NCBI GenBank assembly: GCA_049652385.1
Contig: JBASDX010000008.1
Coordinates: 124,001-188,000, forward strand
DNA: 64,000 bases
From: DMER64 sp049652385
Lineage (GTDB): Bacteria; Bacteroidota; Bacteroidia; Bacteroidales; UBA932
Reading direction: 5' to 3'
Shown: one piece after another, positions 40,287-49,735 of the stretch
Layout of the letters: every line of letters begins with the position of its first letter
Position numbering within the stretch: the stretch's first letter is position 1
Translations under genes and position numbers: made by a program
Notes under the pieces: generated by a model
What the model saw: only the letters and a program-made list of their open reading frames with translations
What the model was told of the DNA's origin: nothing
Databases searched by the model: none

Positions 40287-43200
40287 ATGGCTTCTATTAT
40301 ACATTTTATTGGAAAAATATTTGGGTCGAAAGCAGACAGGGATCTCAAGCAATTGACCCCCTATGTGGAAGCGATTAAAAAGGAGTATGAACGTATCGAT
40401 TCCTTACACGAAGATGATTTAAGAGCAGAGACGGAGAAGCTGAGACAAATTATAAAAGATTACATTGCAGAAGACGAGGAGAAAAAGGCAGGTCTTAGGG
40501 AACAACTGGAAGATGTTGATATTGAAATCCACAGGAAAGAAGCATTAGCCACAGAAGTGGACAAGCTTACGAAAAAAATAGATGAGAAACTGGAAGAGGT
40601 GCTTGATAACGTATTGCCGCAGGCGTTTGCTATTATGAAATCTACGGCCCGGCGGTTTAACGACAACAAAACTCTGGAGGTAACAGCTACTCCGTTTGAC
40701 AGGGAGCTTTCCGCACACAAAGACCATATAGAAATACGTGGTGACAAAGCCATCTGGCATAATGAATGGATGGCAGGTGGGAATATGATTACGTGGGACA
40801 TGGTGCATTACGACGTACAGCTTATTGGAGGCGTAGTGCTGCATCAGGGGAAAATAGCCGAGATGGCTACCGGAGAAGGAAAAACGCTGGTGGCAACCCT
40901 TCCTGTATTTTTGAATGCTTTGGCCGGAAAAGGAGTGCACGTGGTTACCGTGAACGATTACTTGTCGCGCAGGGACTCGGAATGGATGGGACCGCTTTAC
41001 GAATTTCATGGTTTGAAAGTAGATTGCATCGATAAACATCAACCCAACTCAGAAGCCAGAAAAAAAGCATATCGTGCCGATATTACGTTTGGAACAAACA
41101 ATGAATTCGGGTTTGACTACTTGCGTGACAATATGGCCATTAACCGGGAGGACCTGGTGCAGAGAAAACACCATTATGCCATTGTGGACGAGGTAGACTC
41201 GGTATTGGTGGACGATGCACGTACACCCTTGATCATATCGGGACCGGTGGAAAAAGGAGAAGACCAGCAGTTCAACGAATTTCGCCCCATTGTGGAACAG
41301 TTGTATACGGCTCAAAGGTCTCTTGTACAGCAATTATTGGCCGAGGCACGCAAACTCATTACCGAGGGGGACGAAGAAAACGGCGGAAAACTCCTGCTGA
41401 GGGCTTTTAAAGGTCTCCCAAAGTACACGCCCTTAATCAAATATTTGAGTGAAACAGGCATCAAGCAGCTGCTCCAGAAAACGGAAAATTTCTACATGCA
41501 GGACAACAACAAGCAGATGCACCTGATTACCGACGACTTGTATTTTGTTATTGAGGAACAGCAGCGCTCCGTAGATCTTACGGAAAAAGGGCACGATCTG
41601 ATTGCCAAAAGGGTAAGCGATCCGGCTTTTTTCATACTTCCGGATATTGGTACGGAAATATCAGAATTGGAAAAAAAAGAGCTCACACCACAAGAAAAAG
41701 CTGCCGCAAAAGATGCATTGCTAAGTGATTACGCCGTGAAATCCGAAAGGGTACACACAGTCAATCAACTGCTTAAGGCGTATGCCATGTTTGATAAAGA
41801 TGTGGAGTACATTGTGGTAGACAATAAAATCAAGATTGTTGATGAGCAGACAGGCCGTGTTTTGGAAGGCCGACGTTATTCAGACGGACTGCATCAGGCC
41901 ATAGAAGCCAAAGAGCATGTTAAAGTAGAAGCTGCCACGCAAACTTTTGCAACCATTACGTTGCAAAATTACTTCAGGATGTATCACAAATTAGCCGGCA
42001 TGACAGGAACGGCAGAGACGGAGGCCGGAGAGTTTTGGTCCATATACAAATTGGATGTAGTAGTCATTCCCACAAACCGTCCTGTCATCCGTCTGGATGG
42101 AGACGATTTGATCTATAAAACAAAGCGGGAAAAATACAATGCTATTATCGACAAGATTACGGCACTGACCAAAGAAGGCAGGCCTGTGCTGGTAGGTACC
42201 ACCTCGGTAGAAGTATCGGAACTGTTAAGCCGTATGCTGAAGATGCGGGGTATCAAGCACAATGTACTCAATGCCAAGCAACATGCACGAGAAGCTGAGA
42301 TTGTGGCCGGAGCCGGTTACGCCGGGGTTGTTACTATTGCCACGAACATGGCAGGAAGGGGAACCGATATTAAGCTGCGGGAAGGCGTAAAAGAAGCGGG
42401 AGGGTTGGCTATTATTGGTACGGAACGCCACGACAGCCGCCGCGTTGACAGGCAGCTGCGTGGACGGGCAGGACGTCAGGGAGATCCCGGATCCTCGTCT
42501 TTCTACGTTTCTCTGGAAGATGATTTGATGCGTCTTTTTGGAAGCGGAAGGATTGCGTCTGTAGTAGACAGAATGGGTATGCAGGAAGGAGAAGTGTTAC
42601 AGCACTCTATGTTGTCGAATTCCATAGAAAGGGCACAGAAAAAAGTCGAAGAGAACAATTTTGGCGTGAGGAAAAGATTGCTCGAATACGATGATGTGAT
42701 GAATTCACAGAGGGAGGTGATTTATACCCGGCGTCGTAATGCGTTGTACGGAGAGAGGGTGGATGTAGACGTAGCCAACATGATGTCTGATTTTGCAGAA
42801 ACGTTCGTTCAACAAATGGATGGTGTTGATTACGATGCTTTTAATCATGAGTTGATCCGTCAAATATCTATAGAATGTGGATTTGACCAGAAGGTTTTTA
42901 AGGACAGCCACCCGGATGAATTGTCCCGATTACTTACGGAACAAATTCAAACATCGTACACCAGAAGGGCAGACGCCCTGGTTGCTCAAGCCTGGCCCAT
43001 CCTTAAAAATATTTATGAAACACAACGGGCAAGCTATGAAAACGTAGTTGTACCTGTAGGGGATGGGAGACGTATATATCAGGTTATCGTAAATCTGAAG
43101 AAAGCATATAACAGCAAAGGAAAAGAGCTGATCAGAGCCATTAATAAGACCATCAATCTGGTGATGATAGATGAGTATTGGAAGGAGCACCTGAGAGATA

Positions 43201-43565
43201 TGGATGATTTGAAACAATCCGTTCAAAGTGCAACTTATGAACAAAAAGATCCGCTGTTGATCTATAAATTTGAAAGCTTCAATCTCTTTAGCCAAATGCT
43301 GGAGAAAATAGCACGTGATGTGCTTTCGTTCCTGCTTAAGGCACATATTCCTTTACGCCGGGATCAGGACAGGCTGGATAAAGCAGAAAGCGATAGAAGA
43401 ACAGATATGAGCCGCACGCAAACCTCCAGGCCCGATTTGCTGACGCAGTCTGCAGAGCCCAGGTCCAATGCGCCGGTGCATGTAGAGAAGCAAGTCGGAA
43501 GAAACGATCCGTGTCCTTGCGGAAGCGGAAAAAAATTTAAACATTGTCACGGTAAAAACGTCTAA
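40287..43565 (+). CDS. secA: Protein translocase ATPase SecA
   Basis: 1092 residues, longer than the E. coli 901 as usual for Bacteroidota. NBD1 with Walker A GEGKT (about 196-200) and the DEVD box (IVDEVDSVLVDDART about 293-307). A Bacteroidota-type insertion lies around 345-420. NBD2 has TNMAGRGTDIKL and the RQLRGRAGRQGD motif. The C-terminal zinc-binding SEC-C motif is CPCGSGKKFKHCHG. It pushes preproteins through SecYEG. lpd follows after 17 nt. Confidence 0.97.
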   Translation: MASIIHFIGKIFGSKADRDLKQLTPYVEAIKKEYERIDSLHEDDLRAETEKLRQIIKDYIAEDEEKKAGLREQLEDVDIEIHRKEALATEVDKLTKKIDEKLEEVLDNVLPQAFAIMKSTARRFNDNKTLEVTATPFDRELSAHKDHIEIRGDKAIWHNEWMAGGNMITWDMVHYDVQLIGGVVLHQGKIAEMATGEGKTLVATLPVFLNALAGKGVHVVTVNDYLSRRDSEWMGPLYEFHGLKVDCIDKHQPNSEARKKAYRADITFGTNNEFGFDYLRDNMAINREDLVQRKHHYAIVDEVDSVLVDDARTPLIISGPVEKGEDQQFNEFRPIVEQLYTAQRSLVQQLLAEARKLITEGDEENGGKLLLRAFKGLPKYTPLIKYLSETGIKQLLQKTENFYMQDNNKQMHLITDDLYFVIEEQQRSVDLTEKGHDLIAKRVSDPAFFILPDIGTEISELEKKELTPQEKAAAKDALLSDYAVKSERVHTVNQLLKAYAMFDKDVEYIVVDNKIKIVDEQTGRVLEGRRYSDGLHQAIEAKEHVKVEAATQTFATITLQNYFRMYHKLAGMTGTAETEAGEFWSIYKLDVVVIPTNRPVIRLDGDDLIYKTKREKYNAIIDKITALTKEGRPVLVGTTSVEVSELLSRMLKMRGIKHNVLNAKQHAREAEIVAGAGYAGVVTIATNMAGRGTDIKLREGVKEAGGLAIIGTERHDSRRVDRQLRGRAGRQGDPGSSSFYVSLEDDLMRLFGSGRIASVVDRMGMQEGEVLQHSMLSNSIERAQKKVEENNFGVRKRLLEYDDVMNSQREVIYTRRRNALYGERVDVDVANMMSDFAETFVQQMDGVDYDAFNHELIRQISIECGFDQKVFKDSHPDELSRLLTEQIQTSYTRRADALVAQAWPILKNIYETQRASYENVVVPVGDGRRIYQVIVNLKKAYNSKGKELIRAINKTINLVMIDEYWKEHLRDMDDLKQSVQSATYEQKDPLLIYKFESFNLFSQMLEKIARDVLSFLLKAHIPLRRDQDRLDKAESDRRTDMSRTQTSRPDLLTQSAEPRSNAPVHVEKQVGRNDPCPCGSGKKFKHCHGKNV

Positions 43566-43582
43566 ATTCTTAAAAGAAACCT

Positions 43583-44959
43583 ATGTCATACGATTTAGCC
43601 ATTATTGGATCGGGACCTGCCGGCTATGTAGGTGCCATCCGTGCGTCACAGTTGGGCTTGAAAACTGTAATTATTGAAAGAGGGCCGTTGGGCGGAGTAT
43701 GTTTAAACTGGGGTTGCATTCCTACAAAGGCATTGCTCAAAAGCATTGAAATCTTAAATATGTCAAAAGAAGCTGCTTCTTATGGAATACATGTGCCGGA
43801 AGGAGTCACTCCCAATTTGAAGGAAATAGTAGAGCGGAGCAGAAACGTTTCTGCACAGATGGCCAAAGGGGTTGAATTCTTGTTGAAGAAAAATCAGGTA
43901 GAGGTTATTCATGGAAAAGGAGTGGTGAAAGACGTAGGAAAAGTTGCTGTGGGAGATCGTATTATTGATACAAAAAATATTTTGATAGCTACCGGCTCCA
44001 AACCCAATTCCTTACCGGGTGCTCCTATTGACGGAAAAAGAATCATCAGTTACCGCCATGCGCTTACGCCGGTGTCCATACCTAAGACCATGGCAGTAAT
44101 CGGTTCCGGAGCCATTGGTACGGAACTGGCTTTTTTCTACCATTCCCTGGGAACAAAAGTAACGTTGATTGAGTATTTGGATCAATTGGTACCCACAGAA
44201 GATACAGACGTAGCCGCCCAACTGAGCCGTTCTTTCCGGAAGGCAGGTATTAAGGTAATGACTTCTGCCGGTGTAATCCGCTCTGAAAAAACAGATTGCG
44301 GATGTAACTTGATTGTACAAACAAAGAAGGGAGAAGTGATGGTAGAGGCGGAGATTGTCTTGTCGGCAGCAGGAGTAGTACCCAACACGTCTCACATGGG
44401 ATTGGAAGAGGTAGGTGTTGCCATGAACAGGGGCAGGATTACGGTAGATGAAAACTACAGATCTTCGGTTAAAGGCATATATGCGGTGGGCGATGTTTTG
44501 GCTACACCGGCTTTGGCGCATTTGGCTTCGGCCGAGGCTGTCTGTTGTGTGGAGCGTATGGCAGGATTAAAGGCCGCACCGGTAGATTACGATAACGTAC
44601 CCGGATGTATATACGCCACTCCGGAGATTGCTTCTTTTGGACTTCGTGAAAAAGATGCTTTGGAAAAAGGTATAGCTGTAAAAACAGGTAAATTCCCGTT
44701 TACTGCCTCCGGAAAAGCAACAGCAGCCGGAGAAAGAGACGGTTTTGTCAAATTAGTTTTTGATGCGGCCGACGACCGTTTGTTAGGGGCGCATATTATT
44801 GGAGCAAACGCAACAGAGATGATTGGGCCTTTAGTGGCGGCACAAGGGAAAAAGATTACAGGCAAAGATTTGATGTACACTGTGTTTCCTCACCCCACCA
44901 TGAGTGAAAGCATCATGGAGGCAGCAGCAGACGCTGCCGATCGTTGCATACATATATAG
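43583..44959 (+). CDS. lpd: Dihydrolipoyl dehydrogenase
   Basis: 458 residues, FAD-dependent disulfide oxidoreductase (E3) of 2-oxoacid dehydrogenase and glycine-cleavage complexes. FAD site GSGPAGYVGAIRASQLG (9-25), redox-active disulfide GGVCLNWGCIPTK (C41, C46), NAD site IGSGAIGTELAFFYHSLG (about 172-189), and C-terminal active-site His in FPHPTMSES (about 436-444). No E1 or E2 gene is nearby; placement after secA suggests co-transcription. Confidence 0.95.
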   Translation: MSYDLAIIGSGPAGYVGAIRASQLGLKTVIIERGPLGGVCLNWGCIPTKALLKSIEILNMSKEAASYGIHVPEGVTPNLKEIVERSRNVSAQMAKGVEFLLKKNQVEVIHGKGVVKDVGKVAVGDRIIDTKNILIATGSKPNSLPGAPIDGKRIISYRHALTPVSIPKTMAVIGSGAIGTELAFFYHSLGTKVTLIEYLDQLVPTEDTDVAAQLSRSFRKAGIKVMTSAGVIRSEKTDCGCNLIVQTKKGEVMVEAEIVLSAAGVVPNTSHMGLEEVGVAMNRGRITVDENYRSSVKGIYAVGDVLATPALAHLASAEAVCCVERMAGLKAAPVDYDNVPGCIYATPEIASFGLREKDALEKGIAVKTGKFPFTASGKATAAGERDGFVKLVFDAADDRLLGAHIIGANATEMIGPLVAAQGKKITGKDLMYTVFPHPTMSESIMEAAADAADRCIHI

Positions 44960-44962
44960 GAA

Positions 44963-45934
44963 TCAGCGCTCTTCCTGAATATGGTAGTGGTTTCTTTCGG
45001 GGGCATTACGCGTAATGAGTTCTCCAATGAATCCTGCCAGAAACAATTGCATCCCCAGTACGACTGCAAGAAGTGCCACGTAGAAAAGAGGTTGGTCTGT
45101 AACAGGCCTGAAGGGCATACCGTGTGATTGCCAATAGATCTTCTGTACAATAAGCCACACGGCTAAAATGCCTCCTGCGAAAAACATGAGTGAGCCAAAA
45201 AAACCGAAAATATGCATGGGCCTTTTGCCAAACCGTGCCAGAAACCATAAAGTCAGCAAGTCCAGGTAACCGTTTATAAAACGACTGAGTCCAAACTTGC
45301 TTTTTCCGTATTTGCGGCGTGCGTGGATGACCGGTTTTTCACCGATTTTTGTAAAACCTGCTTCCTTGGCCAAATAGGGGATATAACGGTGCATTTCTCC
45401 ATAAACTTCTATGTTTTTGATCACTTCTTTGCGGTAGGCTTTCAGTCCGCAATTCATGTCGTGAAGTTTGATGCCCGTTACAGCCCGGGCCGTGGCGTTA
45501 TAGATGCGGGAAGGTATGTTTTTAGTAAGAATACGGTCTTTACGCTTTTTCTTCCATCCGGATACTAAATCAAAACCCTCGTGTGTTACCATGCGGTATA
45601 AAGCCGGGATTTCTGCCGGGTCATCTTGTAAGTCAGCATCCATGGTAATGACTACATTGCCTTGTGCAGCTTTAAAACCGCAATAGAGGGCCGCGGATTT
45701 TCCGTAATTGCGACGAAACCGTATGCCCCGGATTCTTACGTCTTTTTTTGCTACCTCCGCAATGAAATCCCACGAGCCGTCTTTACTTCCGTCGTCAACA
45801 AAGAGCACTTCGTAAACAGGTAGTGTGTTTTCATTCGCACCAAGCGGTTTGTCAAGCACGTCACGTATACGCTCCAGCAATTCCGGGAGCGATTCCTTTT
45901 CGTTATACAGTGCAATGACTATCGATAGATCCAT
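44963..45934 (-). CDS. GT2 polyprenol-phosphate glycosyltransferase (DPM1/GtrB-like)
   Basis: 323 residues. GT-A domain: DLSIVIALYNEKESLPELL at the N-terminus, FVDDGSKDGSW, MDADLQDDP (metal-binding DxD-like, about 108-116). Two C-terminal membrane helices (about 238-262 and 282-306) are typical of enzymes that transfer a sugar to undecaprenyl phosphate on the inner membrane. Sugar unknown. Convergent with lpd, 3 nt apart; downstream of the DUF4199 gene (11-nt gap). Confidence 0.9.
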   Translation of the reverse strand: MDLSIVIALYNEKESLPELLERIRDVLDKPLGANENTLPVYEVLFVDDGSKDGSWDFIAEVAKKDVRIRGIRFRRNYGKSAALYCGFKAAQGNVVITMDADLQDDPAEIPALYRMVTHEGFDLVSGWKKKRKDRILTKNIPSRIYNATARAVTGIKLHDMNCGLKAYRKEVIKNIEVYGEMHRYIPYLAKEAGFTKIGEKPVIHARRKYGKSKFGLSRFINGYLDLLTLWFLARFGKRPMHIFGFFGSLMFFAGGILAVWLIVQKIYWQSHGMPFRPVTDQPLFYVALLAVVLGMQLFLAGFIGELITRNAPERNHYHIQEER

Positions 45935-45945
45935 GGCAGGGTATT

Positions 45946-46461
45946 CTATAAATCAAAGGGTGTTTTTTCAATTTTGTGTTTTGCACCGTTCGCCAACAAA
46001 GAAGACCACAGAAGCCCCAACACGTTATAATAAATGAGTTGGGTTATTGTCAGTATAACCGGCATACGGGTTAAAAATTTTCCTATATCAAAACCTGCAT
46101 CCATAACGCCCGCCTGTTCAAATCCCTCAAGCATGGCGTTCGTGAATTGGTTGATGGAGTCCGGAAAAAGAAACACGGCGTGCAGGTAGTAATAGGCTGC
46201 TGCTATGATGGAAGAACAGGCAGAAACAGCCAATCCAAAGGTGAAGGCATCTTTATAGGCGTATGATTCCAGGTTTTTGCCGAAATCTTTCATAACATAA
46301 AATAAAAAACCCAGTGTAGCAGCCAATTTAAGAAACCACATCATAAACAGGTAAAACGAGCCTTTCAGCGGGAGTACCGTTTGTACAACCGTAAATAAAA
46401 TGGTAATAAGAGCCAGAATGATACCGTAGGGAGCCGCCTTGTTCCAAAAAGATTGATTCAT
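45946..46461 (-). CDS. DUF4199 integral membrane protein
   Basis: 171 residues with about four membrane segments (about 12-30, 35-52, 72-92 and 138-158). It matches the Bacteroidota-specific DUF4199 family of unknown function, which in many genomes precedes a GT2 glycosyltransferase gene as here. A possible -7 box with one mismatch (minus-strand TTACTTTG, 46488-46495) precedes it. Confidence 0.82.
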   Translation of the reverse strand: MNQSFWNKAAPYGIILALITILFTVVQTVLPLKGSFYLFMMWFLKLAATLGFLFYVMKDFGKNLESYAYKDAFTFGLAVSACSSIIAAAYYYLHAVFLFPDSINQFTNAMLEGFEQAGVMDAGFDIGKFLTRMPVILTITQLIYYNVLGLLWSSLLANGAKHKIEKTPFDL

Positions 46462-46516
46462 GGATGTATCGATTAAGATAAGAGATACAAAGTAATCAAA
46501 ATTTTTAAAAAATACC

Positions 46517-46524
46517 TAACTTTG
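46517..46524 (+). promoter_or_regulatory. -7 box TAACTTTG for thrS-infC-rpmI-rplT-lepB
   Basis: A perfect TAnnTTTG followed by C. It ends 5 nt before the thrS ATG at 46530, so the transcript is predicted to be leaderless. This leaves no room for a thrS operator or T-box leader. Confidence 0.65.
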
Positions 46525-46529
46525 CATCC

Positions 46530-48464
46530 ATGATAACAATTACTTTTCCGGACGGAAAAACAAAAACATATAAAAAAGGCATTACGGGTTTGGAAGTAGC
46601 CAATGACCTGGGTCCAAGGTTGGCAGCGGAAGTGCTGGCTATGAAAATAAACGGTGTGGTTACCGATATTAGAATGCCTGTAACGGAAGATGCCGTTGTG
46701 CATTTTTTGAAATGGGAGGATGATGAAGGTAAGCAAGTATTCTGGCATTCCTCGTCACACCTTATGGCTGCGGCTTTGGAAGCCGTTTTTCCGGGTATAA
46801 AATTTGGCATAGGGCCGGCCGTAGAGAACGGTTTTTATTACGATATAGATTCCGGAGATCGTCAATTGACAGAAGCGGATTTACAGGTGGTAGAGCAAAA
46901 AATGTACGAATTGGCCCGTACCAAACAATCTTTTGAACGGAAAGAAATCAGCAAAGAAGAAGCGCTAAGGATATACAGGGAAAAAGGGGACGAATACAAG
47001 TGCGAATTGATAGAAGATCTGGAAGACGGAGCCATTACGTTTTATACGAACGGAGCCTTCACCGATTTATGTAAAGGTCCGCACATTCCGCATACGGCTG
47101 CTATAAAAGCCATCAAGCTGACTTCTATAGCCGGTGCGTACTGGAGGGGAGATGAGAACAGGAAGATGTTGACACGCGTGTACGGAATTACATTTCCAAA
47201 AAAAGCGCTGCTGGATGACTATCTGGTGATGCTGGAGGAAGCAAAAAAAAGGGACCATAGAAAATTGGGCAGGGAACTGGAATTGTTTGCTTTTTCACCA
47301 AAGGTGGGTCAGGGGCTTCCGTTGTGGTTGCCACGGGGAGCGGCTCTGAGGGAACGATTGGAAAATTTCTTGAAAGCCGTACAAAGAGAACATGGTTACG
47401 AACAGGTCATTACGCCGCATATAGGGCAAAAAGAATTGTACGTGACAAGCGGTCATTATGAAAAATATGGAAAAGATAGTTTTCGACCTATTAAAACACC
47501 GCATGAAGGAGAAGAGTTTTTGCTCAAACCCATGAATTGCCCGCACCATTGTGAAATATACAAAACCAAACCTCGTTCCTACAAAGACATGCCTGTAAGG
47601 CTGGCTGAATTTGGCACGGTTTACCGGTATGAACAAAGCGGAGAGCTACATGGACTTACACGTGTTAGAGGTTTTACCCAGGATGATGCACATATTTTTT
47701 GCAGGCCCGACCAATTGAAAGACGAATTTTGTAAAGTCATTGATATTGTCTTGTATATCTTCAGGACACTGAGCTTTACAGACTACACTATACAGATTTC
47801 ATTGCGCGACAAGGAAGACAAAACAAAGTACATAGGCACGGATGAAAATTGGGAAAAAGCAGAACAAGCCATTCTTGACGCTGTAGAGGAGAGGCAGTTG
47901 AAAGCGCATATTGAATATGGAGAAGCTGCATTTTACGGTCCTAAATTGGACTTTATGGTAAGGGATGCATTAGGAAGGAAATGGCAATTGGGTACTATTC
48001 AGGTAGATTACAATTTGCCGGAACGGTTTGATTTAGAATATATCGGAGCAGATGACAAGAGGTATAGGCCGGTCATGATCCACCGTGCGCCTTTTGGATC
48101 CATGGAACGCTTTGTAGCTGTTTTGTTGGAGCATACGGGTGGGAAATTCCCGTTGTGGCTGGCGCCGGAGCAAGTTGTGGTACTTCCGCTGAGTGAAAAA
48201 TTCAACGTTTTTGCCAAAAAAGTTTGTGATCTCTTGAATAATTCCGATATTCGCGCCTCTATTGACGATAGGAACGAAACTGTAGGTAAGCGCATTAGAG
48301 AGAACGAATTGAGAAGAATCCCTTACCTGCTGATAGTCGGAGAAAAAGAAGAGACTACCGGCACGGTTTCCGTACGTCGTCAGGGAGAAGGAAATAAAGG
48401 CACCATGAAACCGGAGGAATTTGTTATATTTCTCCGGAAAGAAATAGAAACAATAACCAATTAG
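46530..48464 (+). CDS. thrS: Threonyl-tRNA synthetase
   Basis: 644 residues. TGS domain about 1-60, the second N-terminal editing/SAD domain with HSSSHLMAAAL (about 75-85) and zinc-like FTDLCKGPHIPHT, and a class II catalytic core with motif 2 (GTVYRYEQSGELHGLTRVRGFTQDDAHIF) and motif 3 (IHRAPFGSMERF). The zinc-binding Cys is in NCPHHCEIY. A C-terminal anticodon-binding domain ends the protein. First gene of the thrS-infC-rpmI-rplT cluster, the same order as in E. coli. Confidence 0.97.
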   Translation: MITITFPDGKTKTYKKGITGLEVANDLGPRLAAEVLAMKINGVVTDIRMPVTEDAVVHFLKWEDDEGKQVFWHSSSHLMAAALEAVFPGIKFGIGPAVENGFYYDIDSGDRQLTEADLQVVEQKMYELARTKQSFERKEISKEEALRIYREKGDEYKCELIEDLEDGAITFYTNGAFTDLCKGPHIPHTAAIKAIKLTSIAGAYWRGDENRKMLTRVYGITFPKKALLDDYLVMLEEAKKRDHRKLGRELELFAFSPKVGQGLPLWLPRGAALRERLENFLKAVQREHGYEQVITPHIGQKELYVTSGHYEKYGKDSFRPIKTPHEGEEFLLKPMNCPHHCEIYKTKPRSYKDMPVRLAEFGTVYRYEQSGELHGLTRVRGFTQDDAHIFCRPDQLKDEFCKVIDIVLYIFRTLSFTDYTIQISLRDKEDKTKYIGTDENWEKAEQAILDAVEERQLKAHIEYGEAAFYGPKLDFMVRDALGRKWQLGTIQVDYNLPERFDLEYIGADDKRYRPVMIHRAPFGSMERFVAVLLEHTGGKFPLWLAPEQVVVLPLSEKFNVFAKKVCDLLNNSDIRASIDDRNETVGKRIRENELRRIPYLLIVGEKEETTGTVSVRRQGEGNKGTMKPEEFVIFLRKEIETITN

Positions 48465-48467
48465 TAA

Positions 48468-48473
48468 AGGAGG
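48468..48473 (+). promoter_or_regulatory. Strong Shine-Dalgarno site that decides the infC start
   Basis: AGGAGG, inside TAAAGGAGGA, 8 nt before the ATC codon at 48482. Strong Shine-Dalgarno sites are rare in Bacteroidota; this one has no ATG, GTG or TTG at a usable distance and points to the non-canonical AUC start. Confidence 0.75.
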
Positions 48474-48481
48474 AATACACT

Positions 48482-49084
48482 ATCGCAACATCTTACAGAC
48501 CTAAGCCTGCCCCGCAAAGGCGACCGGATAACAAATACAATCCGAGGTCACCAAGGCAGGAGGAAGGCCCAAGGGCCAATGCTGAAATCACCGCTCCACA
48601 GGTGCGTGTAGTAGGTGATAATATTGAAAAGCAGGGAATTTACCCTATTGCTCAGGCTTTAAGGATGGCAGAAAAAATGAATCTGGATCTTGTGGAAATC
48701 TCGGCTCAGTCAGACCCACCTGTTTGTAAGATAATGGATTATCAAAAATTCTTATACCAGCGCAAGAAAAAAGCCAAAGAGATGAAGGCCAAGGCTTCCA
48801 GGATTATTGTAAAAGAAATTCGCTTTGGTCCTAACACAGACGAGCATGATTATCAGTTAAAATTGAAGCATGCCATTGAATTTTTGAAAGACGGCGCTAA
48901 GGTTAAGGCTTTTGTTTTTTTTAGAGGAAGGTCTATTGTTTTTACAGAGCAGGGAGAAAAATTGCTGCTTAGGTTTGCAGTAGATCTGGAAGATTATGGA
49001 AAAGCAGAGCAAATGCCCAAACTGGAAGGAAAGCGGATGATTATGATGATAGCTCCCATAAAAACAAACGTGAAGAAGAAGTAA
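48482..49084 (+). CDS. infC: Translation initiation factor IF-3 (AUC start)
   Basis: 200 residues if started at ATC 48482. Conserved IF-3 sequence begins well upstream of the first canonical start in frame (GTG 48602): the segment NAEITAPQVRVVGDN corresponds to the N-terminal INxxI...VRVIG of the family and would be cut by the GTG start. No ATG, GTG or TTG is in frame between the thrS stop (48464) and 48602. IF-3 domains: N (KQGIYPIAQALRMAEKMNLDLVEIS, PPVCKIMDYQKF) and C (VKEIRFGPNTDEHDYQLKL). In other bacteria a rare AUU/AUC start lets IF-3 repress its own synthesis. The N-terminal 35 residues are basic and Pro-rich. Confidence 0.9.
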   Translation: MATSYRPKPAPQRRPDNKYNPRSPRQEEGPRANAEITAPQVRVVGDNIEKQGIYPIAQALRMAEKMNLDLVEISAQSDPPVCKIMDYQKFLYQRKKKAKEMKAKASRIIVKEIRFGPNTDEHDYQLKLKHAIEFLKDGAKVKAFVFFRGRSIVFTEQGEKLLLRFAVDLEDYGKAEQMPKLEGKRMIMMIAPIKTNVKKK

Positions 49085-49104
49085 TTATTTTAAAAGAGAA
49101 TCCT

Positions 49105-49299
49105 ATGCCAAAAATGAAAACAAATTCCGGAGCCAAAAAACGTTTTACCCTTACAGGTACCGGAAAAGTTAAGCGGAAACACGCTTACCACAGTCATATT
49201 TTAACTAAAAAAACAAAAAAACAGAAACGCAATCTGACTTATACCGGTTTGGTGGACAAGGCAGATGAAAAGCGTATAAAACAATTGCTTTGCGTATAA
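49105..49299 (+). CDS. rpmI: 50S ribosomal protein bL35
   Basis: 64 residues, typical bL35: MPKMKTNSGAKKRFTLTGTG at the N-terminus, then KRKHAYHSHILTKKTKKQKR. Lies 20 nt after infC and before rplT, the conserved infC-rpmI-rplT order, in which L20 often controls the operon. Confidence 0.97.
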   Translation: MPKMKTNSGAKKRFTLTGTGKVKRKHAYHSHILTKKTKKQKRNLTYTGLVDKADEKRIKQLLCV

Positions 49300-49347
49300 C
49301 AGAGCAGTAATTATAAATCAGGCTGCACAGCTGATAAAGTATCTCAA

Positions 49348-49353
49348 AGGAGG
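49348..49353 (+). promoter_or_regulatory. Orphan Shine-Dalgarno-like AGGAGG in the rpmI-rplT gap
   Basis: AAAGGAGGA in the 85-nt rpmI-rplT spacer, 31 nt before the rplT ATG. No ATG, GTG, TTG or ATT/ATC start lies at 5-10 nt, and the rplT frame is closed by a TGA at 49361. It could be part of an RNA structure or an L20 autoregulatory site. Confidence 0.35.
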
Positions 49354-49384
49354 AGAACGCTGACGGCCGCAAAAAAAAATTATT

Positions 49385-49729
49385 ATGCCAAGATCGGTAA
49401 ATGCAGTGGCTTCGAGAGCCAGACGCAAAAAAATCTTAAAACAAACGAAGGGAAATTTTTTGGCACGCCGTAATGTATGGACAGTTGCCAAACACACGTA
49501 CGAAAAAGGGCTTACTTATGCCTATCGTGATCGTAAAAACAAAAAAAGGTCTTTCCGCTCACTGTGGATACAGCGAATCAATGCGGCAGCCCGCATGCAC
49601 GGAATGTCTTATTCTCAATTCATGGGAAAAGTCAATAAATCCAATATAGGTTTAAACAGAAAGGTGCTGGCAGATTTGGCCATGAACAACCCAAAGGCGT
49701 TTGAAGCCGTTATTGAATCCATAAAATAA
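49385..49729 (+). CDS. rplT: 50S ribosomal protein bL20
   Basis: 114 residues, full-length bL20: basic N-terminal arm (MPRSVNAVASRARRKKILKQ) and globular C-terminal part (LWIQRINAAARMHGMSYSQF, RKVLADLAMNNPKAFEAVI). Preceded by an 85-nt spacer with an unusual SD-like element and an A-rich run just before the ATG. Confidence 0.97.
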   Translation: MPRSVNAVASRARRKKILKQTKGNFLARRNVWTVAKHTYEKGLTYAYRDRKNKKRSFRSLWIQRINAAARMHGMSYSQFMGKVNKSNIGLNRKVLADLAMNNPKAFEAVIESIK

Positions 49730-49735
49730 ACCATA

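Noticed and set aside
48602..48604. GTG as the infC start
   Set aside because: It would remove the conserved N-terminal IF-3 segment and has no ribosome binding site, whereas the ATC at 48482 has a perfect one.
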